Part shown: piece after piece, positions 49,796 to 58,918 of the stretch
Position numbering within the stretch: position 1 is the first letter of the stretch
Layout: each line of letters starts with the position of its first letter
NCBI GenBank assembly: GCA_030262725.1
Contig: JAJSZS010000001.1
Location: 62,001-126,000, forward strand
Direction: 5' to 3'
Length of the DNA: 64,000 bases
Source of the DNA: Candidatus Desulfofervidus auxilii
GTDB taxonomy: Bacteria > Desulfobacterota > Desulfofervidia > Desulfofervidales > Desulfofervidaceae
Position numbers and translations under genes: made by a program
The notes under the pieces: generated by a model
What the model was told of the DNA's origin: nothing
The model's input: only the letters and a program-made list of their open reading frames with translations
The model's database searches: none

Positions 49796-50515
49796 TTATA
49801 CTACTTCTAAATGTGGTGTTTTTTTAGGAGCTAAAACACGTTTTATTCGAATAGGAGCCCAAGGAGAGGTTTGATAAAGAATTATTACACCATCTTTAGC
49901 CATATAAAGAATGGCTAAAAAAGTGACAATCATTTCTGCCTTAGTTGTTACTTCATCAAATAGTCTTTCAAAAAGGATCTCTTGTTCATCCTGTAAACGT
50001 GTAAAAATTTCTTTTATTTTTTCTTCTAAATTAATAGGTTCTATTTCCTCAGGTACAATCTCTGCTAATTTAGCAGCTTCTAGTACTTGTCTAAAAGCAT
50101 CTAATAAGTCAAAGATGGTTGGAAAGATAAATGTTTCTTCTCCAATAATTTCTTCAATGCCATATCTTACAAATACATCTCTATGTAGAATTTGTCGTTG
50201 TTCTAAGAATTCTGCCATATCTTTTACTTTCATGTAATCTAAAAGTGCTTGAGTAATTTCTTCTCTAGGGTCTTCTTCCTCAGGTGAGGCTAATAACATA
50301 CGGGATTTAATATGTACTAAAGTAGCTGCCATTAAAAGGTATTCACTTGCTAAATCTATATTAAGTGATTTCATAAAGCGTAAATAATCTAGGTATTGCT
50401 CAGTAATAAGTGCTATAGGAATATCATAGATGTCTACTTGATGCTTCTTCACTAAGTGAAGAAGCAAATCTAACGGTCCTTCAAAGAATTCTAATTTAAT
50501 TTGTAATGGTTCCAT
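49796..50515 (-). CDS. scpA: Segregation and condensation protein A
   Basis: The 239-residue kleisin bridging the SMC heads. Clear features are the N-terminal IKLEFFEGPLDLLLHLVKKHQV motif region with DIPIALITEQYLDYL, and the C-terminal winged helix (MIVTFLAILYMAKDGVIIL). It starts at the last base of the phosphofructokinase stop codon. Confidence 0.97.
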   Translation of the reverse strand: MEPLQIKLEFFEGPLDLLLHLVKKHQVDIYDIPIALITEQYLDYLRFMKSLNIDLASEYLLMAATLVHIKSRMLLASPEEEDPREEITQALLDYMKVKDMAEFLEQRQILHRDVFVRYGIEEIIGEETFIFPTIFDLLDAFRQVLEAAKLAEIVPEEIEPINLEEKIKEIFTRLQDEQEILFERLFDEVTTKAEMIVTFLAILYMAKDGVIILYQTSPWAPIRIKRVLAPKKTPHLEVV

Positions 50516-51837
50516 TAGTTTTTCAACCTCGGTTGTCCTGTAGTTTCTAAAACACTAAACCAAAGAGCACTATTTGGATCAATAGTTTTTCTTTTAGTTA
50601 TGGCTGCTTTTATAGGAATATGAACATATGTATTGTGCCAAGAAGAAACAAGCATTTCTGTTTTTCCAGCCATTCCTGCATGTACAGCATTTTGGGCTAA
50701 AAAACCACAATAAATATGATCATTAGCATTAGCAGGTAAACTGCGAATGATATAACTTGGATCTATATATTTCAAAGTAATAGGAATTTTAAGACTCGCA
50801 AAATATGATTGAATTTTTTCTACTAAAAATTTGCCTATATCTCCTAATCTAGGATTTCCTGATGGATCTGTGCCTAAGTCCTGATCAGCAAAGTATTTTT
50901 GTCCTGCTCCTTCAGCGACTACAATTACAGCATGTCTTCTTGCTTTTAATCTACGACGTAATGCTTCAAGTAATCCATGTTCACCTTCTAAATCAAAGTC
51001 CACTTCTGGGATAAGAGTAAAGTTTACTTCCCTTAAAGCTAAAGTAGCATAAGCAGCAATAAAACCAGAGTGTCTTCCCATAAGTTTTACTACTCCAATA
51101 CCATTATAAGCAGCTATAGCTTCTGTATGTGCAGCTCGAATAGCTTCAGTTGATTTTTCAACTGCTGTATCAAACCCAAAGCTTTTTTCTACAAGATAAA
51201 TGTCATTATCTATAGTTTTAGGAATACCAATTACACTACACTTTAATTCTCTACGTTTGATTTCTTGAGAGATTTTTTCTGCTGCTCTTAAGGTACCATC
51301 ACCACCTATCATGAATAAAATTCCAATATTTAATCTTTCAAGTGTATCTACAATTTCTTCTATATTTTGTGGCCCACGTGAAGTGCCTAAGATAGTTCCA
51401 CCTAATTCATGAATACTAGCTACATATGCTGGAGTAAGTTCTATAAGTTCATGACCATATTTTGGAATAAAACCTTCTAAACCATATTTAAATCCATAAA
51501 TATTTTTTACTCCATAAACATGATATAATTCCATGACCAAAGCTCGAATAACGTCATTTATACCAGGACATAACCCTCCACAAGTAACAATGCCACACTT
51601 TAATTTTGCAGGATCAAAATATATTTTTCGTCTAGGACCAGCCATTTCAAAGGAAAGAAAAGGTTGATGATTTTTAAGACAAGTTTCTACATAACTTTGA
51701 GTAACATTAACAAGTACTCTTTCTCCTTCTTCTACAAAGTGCCGAATGATATTACCTTTCTTAATAATGGGAGATTCAACCTTTGCTGGGCCAAGGGTAG
51801 AGATGTTTGTTTCTATATTTTCTATCAATTCAAACAT
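50515..51837 (-). CDS. pfkA: 6-phosphofructokinase, plant/TP0108-type
   Basis: The 440-residue glycolytic kinase is longer than E. coli PfkA (320). Phosphoryl-donor residues are mixed: GGDGTLRAA is ATP-type (Gly where PPi enzymes have Asp), while PKTIDNDI has the Lys of PPi-type enzymes. That combination marks the long ATP-dependent group in plants, trypanosomes and Treponema TP0108, so ATP is the expected donor. KLMGRHSGFIAAYATLA gives substrate contacts. It overlaps the upstream dapA-like gene by eight bases. Confidence 0.93.
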   Translation of the reverse strand: MFELIENIETNISTLGPAKVESPIIKKGNIIRHFVEEGERVLVNVTQSYVETCLKNHQPFLSFEMAGPRRKIYFDPAKLKCGIVTCGGLCPGINDVIRALVMELYHVYGVKNIYGFKYGLEGFIPKYGHELIELTPAYVASIHELGGTILGTSRGPQNIEEIVDTLERLNIGILFMIGGDGTLRAAEKISQEIKRRELKCSVIGIPKTIDNDIYLVEKSFGFDTAVEKSTEAIRAAHTEAIAAYNGIGVVKLMGRHSGFIAAYATLALREVNFTLIPEVDFDLEGEHGLLEALRRRLKARRHAVIVVAEGAGQKYFADQDLGTDPSGNPRLGDIGKFLVEKIQSYFASLKIPITLKYIDPSYIIRSLPANANDHIYCGFLAQNAVHAGMAGKTEMLVSSWHNTYVHIPIKAAITKRKTIDPNSALWFSVLETTGQPRLKN

Positions 51838-52723
51838 CTTTTCCCCCTATATATTGATTCATCCACTTTTTCATTCGCTGAATAGCTTTTTTTGTTAAAG
51901 GTTGAGGGAAAGGAGTATAATTTTCAGAAAATATCCCTTTTTCCATTAAAGCCCATTTTATCACACCAGGATGTGTATGACAAATTTGATATAATTTTTC
52001 TATAGCCAATGCTATGGCAAATATATCTTGATTTTTTTTCATAATTTTTTGCCATAATTCTGGAATAAGGTTTGCTGTAATTGTCATAATACCATCACTA
52101 GTAGGTTGATGTAGAAAAGCAAGTTCATCTGCTTCATAAAAATAAAAATCACGACCATGTAAAGCACGCTGATAATTGAGAAAACGTGTTAAATTTCCTT
52201 GAAATACCATACCCTTAATAAAATCACGTTTTGTTAATTTCTTAAAAACAGCTGTACGGATATTTTTGTGTTTTAAAAATTTTTTTCTCATTTGTACTAA
52301 TCTTGGATGATTGTCTAAAATAAATATTGCTTTAGTCTTTGCTCTTAAAGCATCAATATGTTGAGGTAGACCACGATTGCTTCGATACCAAAGTGGTAAA
52401 ATTTCAATAATAATATGGTCAAAATAATTTTTAATAATTTTTAAAGTAAAATGTGCCAATTTAAAAGTAGAATTTTCATCAGAAGTAGTGATATCAAAAA
52501 ATAAAGGTATTTTTTTATCCCATAAGTTTAATGCAAGTTCAAATAATGCCTTTTTTTGTTCATAAGTAAAATAAACCCCTTCTAAAGAAAAATTGCTTCC
52601 TACAGCTATAGCAGCTACAAATGGTCTGACACTTTCCCAAAGACGTATAAAAGAGTTTTTATCTATTTCCCCACTTTTTTTAAGTGGTGCTAATAATGGA
52701 CAAATTAAACCTTTTGGTAACAT
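51830..52723 (-). CDS. Divergent dihydrodipicolinate synthase/N-acetylneuraminate lyase-like protein
   Basis: The 297-residue TIM-barrel aldolase relative shows the N-terminus GLICPLLAPLKKSGEIDKNSF and the SDGIMTITANLIPEL segment of the DapA/NanA family. The usual catalytic Tyr region (Y-N-x-P) reads LDNHPRL. The Schiff-base Lys region is in AVFKKLTKRDF, where two Lys could serve. The usual G-T/S-T-G-E loop is replaced by GSNFSLEG. It may be a non-DapA aldolase or an inactive homologue. It lies between the sugar-phosphate genes kdsD and pfk. Confidence 0.75.
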   Translation of the reverse strand: MLPKGLICPLLAPLKKSGEIDKNSFIRLWESVRPFVAAIAVGSNFSLEGVYFTYEQKKALFELALNLWDKKIPLFFDITTSDENSTFKLAHFTLKIIKNYFDHIIIEILPLWYRSNRGLPQHIDALRAKTKAIFILDNHPRLVQMRKKFLKHKNIRTAVFKKLTKRDFIKGMVFQGNLTRFLNYQRALHGRDFYFYEADELAFLHQPTSDGIMTITANLIPELWQKIMKKNQDIFAIALAIEKLYQICHTHPGVIKWALMEKGIFSENYTPFPQPLTKKAIQRMKKWMNQYIGGKDV

Positions 52724-52732
52724 TTTGCTCCT

Positions 52733-53710
52733 TTAAGTAAAAGAAAAAGTAGCTTTATTTAATAAATCTTTAAGAAATATTGCCCCTAAAAAATGATTTT
52801 TTTCATTAACAACACCTAAAACATCTAACCCTTTTTGACGCATAAGTTCTAAAGCATCAATAGCTGGTGTTTTTGGAGAAATGGTTTCTACTTTAATACA
52901 GACTTCCTTTACATACATTTTTGCTACTTTCTCTTTCTCAATAAACAATTTTGCTTTTACATTATTATCTATTAATCCTTGTAGTTGTTGTCGTTTTACT
53001 ACCCAGAGAAATTCATTTTTTACCAATTGTGGGAAAATGGATTTTATTTTCATACTAGGTTTTATAAGCAAAAGATTATCTGTCTTTTGCATAAGATCCT
53101 CTACTTTTGGTCCTAACTTTTTTCCTAAATGTCCTGCAGGATGAAAACGACGAAAATCTTCTGCAGTAAAACGCCTTCTTTCAAGTAAAACTACAGCTAA
53201 AGCATCTCCCATAGCCAAAGCAGCTGTTGTACTAGCTGTTGGTGCGAGTCCTAAAGGACAGGCCTCTCTTTTTACTCCTGTATCAATTACAATATCACTA
53301 TGCTTTGCTAAAGTAGAATTAGGATTGCCAGTAAGAGCAATAAGTGGCGCACCTAAACGTTTAAAACTAGGAATAAGGATAGTAATTTCACCAGTTTCAC
53401 CACTATTAGAAATAGCTAAAATAATATCTTTTTTTGTTACCATACCTAAATCACCATGCATTGCCTCTACAGGATGTAAAAAAAGAGCAGGAGTACCAGT
53501 ACTATTTAAAGTAGCAACAATCTTTCTTCCTATGATGCCTGATTTACCTACTCCTGTAACAATCACCCGACCATCAGTTTTAAGAATAATTTCTACTGCC
53601 TTAGCAAATTCTGGCCCAAGTTTATCAATAATACCTAAGATACCTTCAGCCTCTATTTTTAAAACTTCTTTTGCCCTTCTTAAGATATCCTTAATCTCTT
53701 TATTTTTCAT
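52733..53710 (-). CDS. kdsD: D-arabinose 5-phosphate isomerase (KdsD/KpsF)
   Basis: Makes arabinose-5-phosphate for KDO of lipopolysaccharide. The 325-residue product has an N-terminal SIS domain (VIVTGVGKSGIIGRKIVATL; FLHPVEAMHGDLGMV; ISNSGETGEI) and two C-terminal CBS domains (about 205-322). Full family length. Its start overlaps the last base of the purF stop. Evidence that the host is an LPS-bearing diderm. Confidence 0.96.
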   Translation of the reverse strand: MKNKEIKDILRRAKEVLKIEAEGILGIIDKLGPEFAKAVEIILKTDGRVIVTGVGKSGIIGRKIVATLNSTGTPALFLHPVEAMHGDLGMVTKKDIILAISNSGETGEITILIPSFKRLGAPLIALTGNPNSTLAKHSDIVIDTGVKREACPLGLAPTASTTAALAMGDALAVVLLERRRFTAEDFRRFHPAGHLGKKLGPKVEDLMQKTDNLLLIKPSMKIKSIFPQLVKNEFLWVVKRQQLQGLIDNNVKAKLFIEKEKVAKMYVKEVCIKVETISPKTPAIDALELMRQKGLDVLGVVNEKNHFLGAIFLKDLLNKATFSFT

Positions 53711-55101
53711 TATTTTTCAAGCCAATCTTTAGAAAATTCTCTTTCAAGAGGAATAGGATATTCTCCATTAAAACAGGCAAGACAGAATTTTTCTTTTGGG
53801 ATAGTAGCTGCTCTTAATAATCCATCAATACTTAAATAATAAAGGCTATCTAATCCTAAAAATTTTTTTATTTCTTCTACACTTTTGGTAGCAGCAATAA
53901 GTTCTCCTTTTGAAGAAAAATCTATACCATAAAAACATGGATAACGATGAGGAGGACAGCTTACAAGCAAATGGACCTCTTTTGCACCAATTTCTCGTAA
54001 TGTTTTTATTCTGGTACGGCAAGTTGTACCTCGGATGATAGAATCTTCTAAAATGATAATACGTTTGCCTTTAAGTAATTCTTTTACAGGATTAAGTTTT
54101 ACTTTTACTCCAAATGCTCGCATAGTTGGAGATGGCTGAATAAAAGTACGACCTACATAATGATTTCTAATCATTCCCATTTCAAATGGCAAATTAGCTG
54201 CTTGAGCATAGCCAATTGTGACATAATTTCCTGAATCAGGAAAAGGCATGACAAAGTCAGCTTCTATTAACCTTTCCTTTGCTAATTCCTTTCCTTGAGC
54301 TTTACGGAAAAGATATACATTTCTACCAAATATGATGCTGTCTGGTCTAGCAAAATAAATTAATTCAAAAATACAGTAAGCATGACGATGGACAGAAGGA
54401 AGATGAAGTGAAAATGTTTCTTTTTCATTAATAAAGAGAATTTCTCCAGGTTCAATTTCTCTTATATATTCAGCTTCGATTAAATCTAAAGCACAAGTTT
54501 CAGAAGCTATAACATAACCACCATTTTTTAATCTACCTAAACATAAAGGGCGAAAACCAAATGGGTCACGAGCAGCAATAAGTGTATCTTCAGTCATAAG
54601 TACTAAAGAATAAGCACCTTTTAATTTACTCAATGCTTTAGCTAATCCTTCCTCTAATCCTAAATAAAAGTAACGTACCCAGAGGTGGATAATAATTTCG
54701 CTATCCATAGTAGATTGAAAGATAGCGCCATCTTCTTCTAATTGTTTTCTTAACTGATAAGCATTTACAATATTTCCATTATGTGCAATTGCTAATGTTT
54801 TTCCTAAATGATAAACAACAAAAGGTTGAGCATTTCGAAAGAGAGAAGAACCTGTAGTAGAATAACGTACATGTCCAATGGCAACATGTCCAGGAAGATT
54901 ATTTAAGATTTCTTCATTAAATACCTCTGGCACCAATCCCATTCCCTTGTGTTCATAAACTCTTTTACCATCAGAGACAACAATCCCAGCACTTTCTTGT
55001 CCTCTGTGCTGAAGCGCATAAAGGCCAAAATAAACCAATTTAGCTGCTTCTGGATGGCCAAAGACCCCAAATATACCACAATTTTCTTTAAGCTTTTGCA
55101 T
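53710..55101 (-). CDS. purF: Amidophosphoribosyltransferase
   Basis: First committed step of purine synthesis. The 463-residue product has an N-terminal glutaminase whose nucleophile Cys8 (KENCGIFGVFGH) would be exposed by removing seven residues, followed by a PRTase domain (IILEDSIIRGTTCRTRI). Further cysteines (AYCIFEL, YPCFYG, FCLACFNG) are placed as in the oxygen-sensitive [4Fe-4S] Bacillus-type enzyme, fitting an anaerobe. It heads the purF-to-rluB operon and appears leaderless. Confidence 0.97.
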   Translation of the reverse strand: MQKLKENCGIFGVFGHPEAAKLVYFGLYALQHRGQESAGIVVSDGKRVYEHKGMGLVPEVFNEEILNNLPGHVAIGHVRYSTTGSSLFRNAQPFVVYHLGKTLAIAHNGNIVNAYQLRKQLEEDGAIFQSTMDSEIIIHLWVRYFYLGLEEGLAKALSKLKGAYSLVLMTEDTLIAARDPFGFRPLCLGRLKNGGYVIASETCALDLIEAEYIREIEPGEILFINEKETFSLHLPSVHRHAYCIFELIYFARPDSIIFGRNVYLFRKAQGKELAKERLIEADFVMPFPDSGNYVTIGYAQAANLPFEMGMIRNHYVGRTFIQPSPTMRAFGVKVKLNPVKELLKGKRIIILEDSIIRGTTCRTRIKTLREIGAKEVHLLVSCPPHRYPCFYGIDFSSKGELIAATKSVEEIKKFLGLDSLYYLSIDGLLRAATIPKEKFCLACFNGEYPIPLEREFSKDWLEK

Positions 55102-55109
55102 GTTTTAGT

Positions 55110-55138
55110 TTTATAAACCAGAGCTTCATGAAAAGCAA
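55110..55138 (-). promoter_or_regulatory. Promoter, predicted near-leaderless, for the purF operon
   Basis: Minus strand: TTGCTT (55138-55133), a 17-base spacer, TATAAA (55115-55110), then eight bases and ATG at 55101. No Shine-Dalgarno is seen. Confidence 0.55.
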
Positions 55139-55144
55139 TTCTTT

Positions 55145-56044
55145 TTATCTATCAAAACAAACAATAAGATTTTTTCCTTTTTGTTTTGCTTGATAAAGGG
55201 CTTTATCTACTCTCTCTATTAAAGTAAAACAGTTATCCTCAGGAAAAGCTTTATCAGCTCCTATACTAACAGTAAGACGTCCTTTTATTCCATGACAATG
55301 TGGTATATTTGCTTTATAAACAATATTTATAAGTCTTTTACCCAAAAGACAGGCTCTTGGAAGAGGCGTATTAGGCAAAATTACTAAAAATTCTTCTCCA
55401 CCATAACGACCAAATATATCAGTTTTTCTTATGTTTTCTTTTATAAGATTCGCCAATTCTTTTAAAACTTTATCTCCAGCAAGATGACCATATGTATCAT
55501 TGTAAAGCTTAAAATTGTCTATATCAAGCATAAGTAGAGAAAGTGGTAAATTGTGTCTTTTTAATTGTGAAAGTTCTAAATTAAGCATCTCAAGAAGTCC
55601 TTCTCGATTTAAAATACCTGTTAAAAAATCAATTCTTACTTTTTCTTTAAGTTTTATATTTTCTTTAATAAGATTGACAATATTTTTAATTTTTAATCGC
55701 AATTCAGATTCAGACAATAATTTTGTCTTCTCAATAAAATCTATAGCACCTAATTCTAACCCCTCTAAACGACTATCAATATCATCTTTTACTGTATAAA
55801 AGACAATTGGTATAGAAGCTAAAGCAGGATGTTGTTTTATTTCTTTCACTAAAGTAAAGCCATTTTTTTCAGGCAAAATTATATCCATGATAATCAGATG
55901 AGGATTTGTTTGAAAACAAAGAGGAATAACTTCTTTTGGAGATTTAGCTATTATTACTTTAAATCCCTCTTTCTTTAATATACGACTTAAAAGACGCTGC
56001 ATGGCTGGGTCATCTTCTACAATCATTATTTTAATTTGTTCCAT
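55145..56044 (-). CDS. Response regulator with GGDEF diguanylate cyclase output
   Basis: The 299-residue product has a receiver domain at 1-125, with the acidic pair VEDD, the phosphoacceptor in LIIMDIILPEKNG and Lys in EKTKL. A GGDEF domain follows at 135-299, with the active-site GRYGGEEFLV and an inhibitory I-site RxxD five residues before it (RKTD). It should make c-di-GMP when phosphorylated. The start overlaps the end of the hybrid kinase gene by 14 bases, so the two form one signalling pair. Confidence 0.94.
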   Translation of the reverse strand: MEQIKIMIVEDDPAMQRLLSRILKKEGFKVIIAKSPKEVIPLCFQTNPHLIIMDIILPEKNGFTLVKEIKQHPALASIPIVFYTVKDDIDSRLEGLELGAIDFIEKTKLLSESELRLKIKNIVNLIKENIKLKEKVRIDFLTGILNREGLLEMLNLELSQLKRHNLPLSLLMLDIDNFKLYNDTYGHLAGDKVLKELANLIKENIRKTDIFGRYGGEEFLVILPNTPLPRACLLGKRLINIVYKANIPHCHGIKGRLTVSIGADKAFPEDNCFTLIERVDKALYQAKQKGKNLIVCFDR

Positions 56045-58838
56045 ATTCTTTTACCTTTTGACAAAGTTGGGTGAAAAGAAGATTTATAATTTCTTTCTCT
56101 CCTTTTTTAATCTCTTCTTCTAACATTTTTCCTAAAAGGGAAATTTCAGTGAATCCATAAGCTTGACCAGAGCCTTTTAGATTATGTGCTAGACGTAAAA
56201 ATGTATCAATATCTCCTGTTTTAAAAGCACTTTCCATTTTTTGGATAGTTTCTTTTAAGTAATTAATATAATATTTTCTATCTTCCTCTTCTTCAACTTT
56301 TCTGCTAGCTTCAATATATTTTTTTAATATACATAAAATTTCCCTTTTACTTACTGGTTTAGCTAAATAGTCATCTGCACCAGCTTCCAAACAACGTTTC
56401 TTATCTTCTTTTAAAGCATAAGCTGTAAGAGCAATAATAGGAATATTTCTTGTTTCTGGATCTGACTTAAGATGTCTTGTTGCCTCATAACCATCTAATT
56501 TTGGCATTCTCATATCCATGATAATAAGGTCATAGGCTTTTTTATGAGCAGCATTAATAGCTGATTCACCATCTTCTACGACATCTACACTAATTCCTTC
56601 TTTTTCTAAAATATTTTTAATAAGACGCTGGCTAGCAGGGTCATCTTCAGCTAAAAGCACCAAACCTTGAGGTATTTCAAAAAATTTTTTAAGTAATCCA
56701 ATAATTTTTTCTTTGTTTTCTCCTTCTTTTTCCACTAATGCTATTGTTTTTTCTTTTAATTCATAAATTTTTCTTTTACTAAGTTTCTTTGATATAAATA
56801 CAACTATTGGAACATCTTTTATCTTGTTAAATTTTAAATTTGAAAATAATTTAAATATGTCAATTTTAGGCAAAAATGGATTAATAATAAGAAGAAAAGG
56901 GATTTTTTGATCTAGTGCTTCTATTGCATCTTTAGCTGATAAAAATGTTTCTGCTTTGTATCCTAATTTTTTAATAATTTTTGCTATAAATTCAACTGTA
57001 GTTTCATCATTATCAATAATAAATATATCACCTTTTCTATGTAAATAAGGTAAAACAACTCTAAGAATTTCTTTTTTAGTAATAGGTTTTTTTAGATAAT
57101 CTGCTATTCCGAATGTAAATAGTTTTTCATTAAATGTAGAATATATAATTACTGGGATTCTTTTTGTTTTTTCATTTTGTTTTAATTCCTTTAAAATCTC
57201 AAATCCAAATATATCAGGCAAAAGAAGATTAAGCATAATGAATGATGGATGAAGTTTCATTGCCATTTTAATTGCTTGATTTCCCTCTTTTAAAGTATAT
57301 GTACTTAATCCTCTGGTTTGCAAATAAGATAAAATAAGCTTTGCAGTAAGTTCATCACCTTCAATAAGAAGGACATCTGCTTTTGGCAGAATTTCTTCTT
57401 TTTTTGCTTCTTCTATAGGAAGATTTACCTCAAAAATTGTGCCTCTTTGTATTTGACTTTTAACTTTTATTGCTCCTCCTAATTTTTCTATTACTTCTTT
57501 AGTAATAGCTAAACCAAGCCCTAATCCTCCCTCTTTTCTTTCAAAAGGTAAAAAACGTTCAAAAATATGAGGAAGTTTTTCTTTTGGAATGCCACAGCCT
57601 GTATCTTTTATAGTAAAAATAAGTTTTTTATTCTTGTGTTTTACACTAAGAGATATATATCCATATTCTGTATATTTTAAAGCATTATGCAAAAGATTAA
57701 GTAAAGCTTGCCTTAATCTTAAAGGATCTGTAAGAATACGTTCTGGTAATTTTTTGCTTAATGATAATTTAAATTTAAGCCCTTTAATAAGGGCTCTTTG
57801 TTTAATAATACTAGCTACTTCTTCAATTAATTTTTTAAGTGATGTTGGCTTTTTCTCTATTTTAAAAATACCTGCTTCTATTTGGCTTATATCTAACACT
57901 TGACTAATTAAATCATTTAAGTGTTTGGCAGAATTAAATATGGTTTTTACATATTCTTTTTGTTGTGGTGTTAGATTTGTTTCAAATAATAATTCTGTAA
58001 AACCAAGTATAGCATTTAAAGGAGTACGCATCTCATGAGACATATTTGCGAGAAAAGCAGTTTTTGCTCTATTGGCAGAAAGGGCTTCTTCTTTTGCTCG
58101 AATAAGTTCCATTTCTTGTTTTTTTCTTTCTGTAATATCTATTAAACTACCTACAATAGCTGGTTTCCCTCGATAAGTAATACTCTGACTGCGTACTTCG
58201 CAAGTAATGATTTTCCCCTTAGCAGTAAGCCCTTGAAATTCATATTGATCTGTCTTTTTACGATCAGAAAGTTTATTTTTAATTGCTTTTTCTACAATTT
58301 TTCTAGAAGTAGGCGCAACAAATTCTAATAGGTTTTTTCCTATCATTTCTTTTGGAGTAGTTTCGAAAATTTTAGCAATTTTAGGATTTACATAAGTAAA
58401 TTTACCTTCTTCAATAAAAAATACTCCTACTGGGGTTTCTTCGGATAAGGCTTGAAATCTTGCTTCAGCTTCTATAAGTGGTGTTATATCTCTTAGAACA
58501 GTTAAACTAGTTTTTTTATCAGGTAAAAGGATAATTGTGCCATCAACTTCTCTACGTTGACCTTTATGTGTAATTAAAGTAAAAGAATAGCGAGAAGGTA
58601 AGGTTATTTTTTTTCTTCTTTTATAATAAAAAAGAAAGTGTTTTTTGTCTTCTTTTGCCACATAATCAAAGAAAAATTTTCCCTCTACTTTTTTATCTTC
58701 TACTAGCATACAAAAAGCATCATTTGCCATTACAATTTTTCCATTTTCATCAATAAGCAGGATGGCATCGGGATTTTGTTCAAAAAGTAAACGATATTTT
58801 TCCTCAGCAGCTTTTGATTCTTTTATATCCTCACTCAT
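56031..58838 (-). CDS. Hybrid sensor histidine kinase: PAS-PAS-HisKA-HATPase-REC-REC-REC-Hpt
   Basis: The 935-residue cytoplasmic multi-domain kinase has no membrane segment. Two PAS domains (about 10-125, 127-240) precede the phosphorylated His in MSHEMRTPLNAILGF. The ATPase boxes are LLHNALKYTEYG, DTGCGIPKEK and GGLGLGLAI. Three receivers follow. The first two have Asn at the phosphorylation site (FIMLNLLLP, LLIINPFLP) and the third is intact (LIIMDMRMPKLDG). The Hpt domain has LAHNLKGSGQAYG. Its partner is the GGDEF regulator. Confidence 0.93.
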   Translation of the reverse strand: MSEDIKESKAAEEKYRLLFEQNPDAILLIDENGKIVMANDAFCMLVEDKKVEGKFFFDYVAKEDKKHFLFYYKRRKKITLPSRYSFTLITHKGQRREVDGTIILLPDKKTSLTVLRDITPLIEAEARFQALSEETPVGVFFIEEGKFTYVNPKIAKIFETTPKEMIGKNLLEFVAPTSRKIVEKAIKNKLSDRKKTDQYEFQGLTAKGKIITCEVRSQSITYRGKPAIVGSLIDITERKKQEMELIRAKEEALSANRAKTAFLANMSHEMRTPLNAILGFTELLFETNLTPQQKEYVKTIFNSAKHLNDLISQVLDISQIEAGIFKIEKKPTSLKKLIEEVASIIKQRALIKGLKFKLSLSKKLPERILTDPLRLRQALLNLLHNALKYTEYGYISLSVKHKNKKLIFTIKDTGCGIPKEKLPHIFERFLPFERKEGGLGLGLAITKEVIEKLGGAIKVKSQIQRGTIFEVNLPIEEAKKEEILPKADVLLIEGDELTAKLILSYLQTRGLSTYTLKEGNQAIKMAMKLHPSFIMLNLLLPDIFGFEILKELKQNEKTKRIPVIIYSTFNEKLFTFGIADYLKKPITKKEILRVVLPYLHRKGDIFIIDNDETTVEFIAKIIKKLGYKAETFLSAKDAIEALDQKIPFLLIINPFLPKIDIFKLFSNLKFNKIKDVPIVVFISKKLSKRKIYELKEKTIALVEKEGENKEKIIGLLKKFFEIPQGLVLLAEDDPASQRLIKNILEKEGISVDVVEDGESAINAAHKKAYDLIIMDMRMPKLDGYEATRHLKSDPETRNIPIIALTAYALKEDKKRCLEAGADDYLAKPVSKREILCILKKYIEASRKVEEEEDRKYYINYLKETIQKMESAFKTGDIDTFLRLAHNLKGSGQAYGFTEISLLGKMLEEEIKKGEKEIINLLFTQLCQKVKEYGTN

Positions 58839-58878
58839 TTCATTTAGAAATTAAGAAAAATTGAAAAAATCTATTTTC

Positions 58879-58907
58879 ATGCTATCATAGGTGAGCATAA
58901 AAGACAA
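58879..58907 (-). promoter_or_regulatory. Probable promoter for the hybrid kinase-GGDEF pair
   Basis: Minus strand: TTGTCT (58907-58902), a 17-base spacer ending in TGA, and TAGCAT (58884-58879, extended -10). The leader is about 34 bases; no Shine-Dalgarno is evident. Confidence 0.45.
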
Positions 58908-58918
58908 GAAAGATTGTT

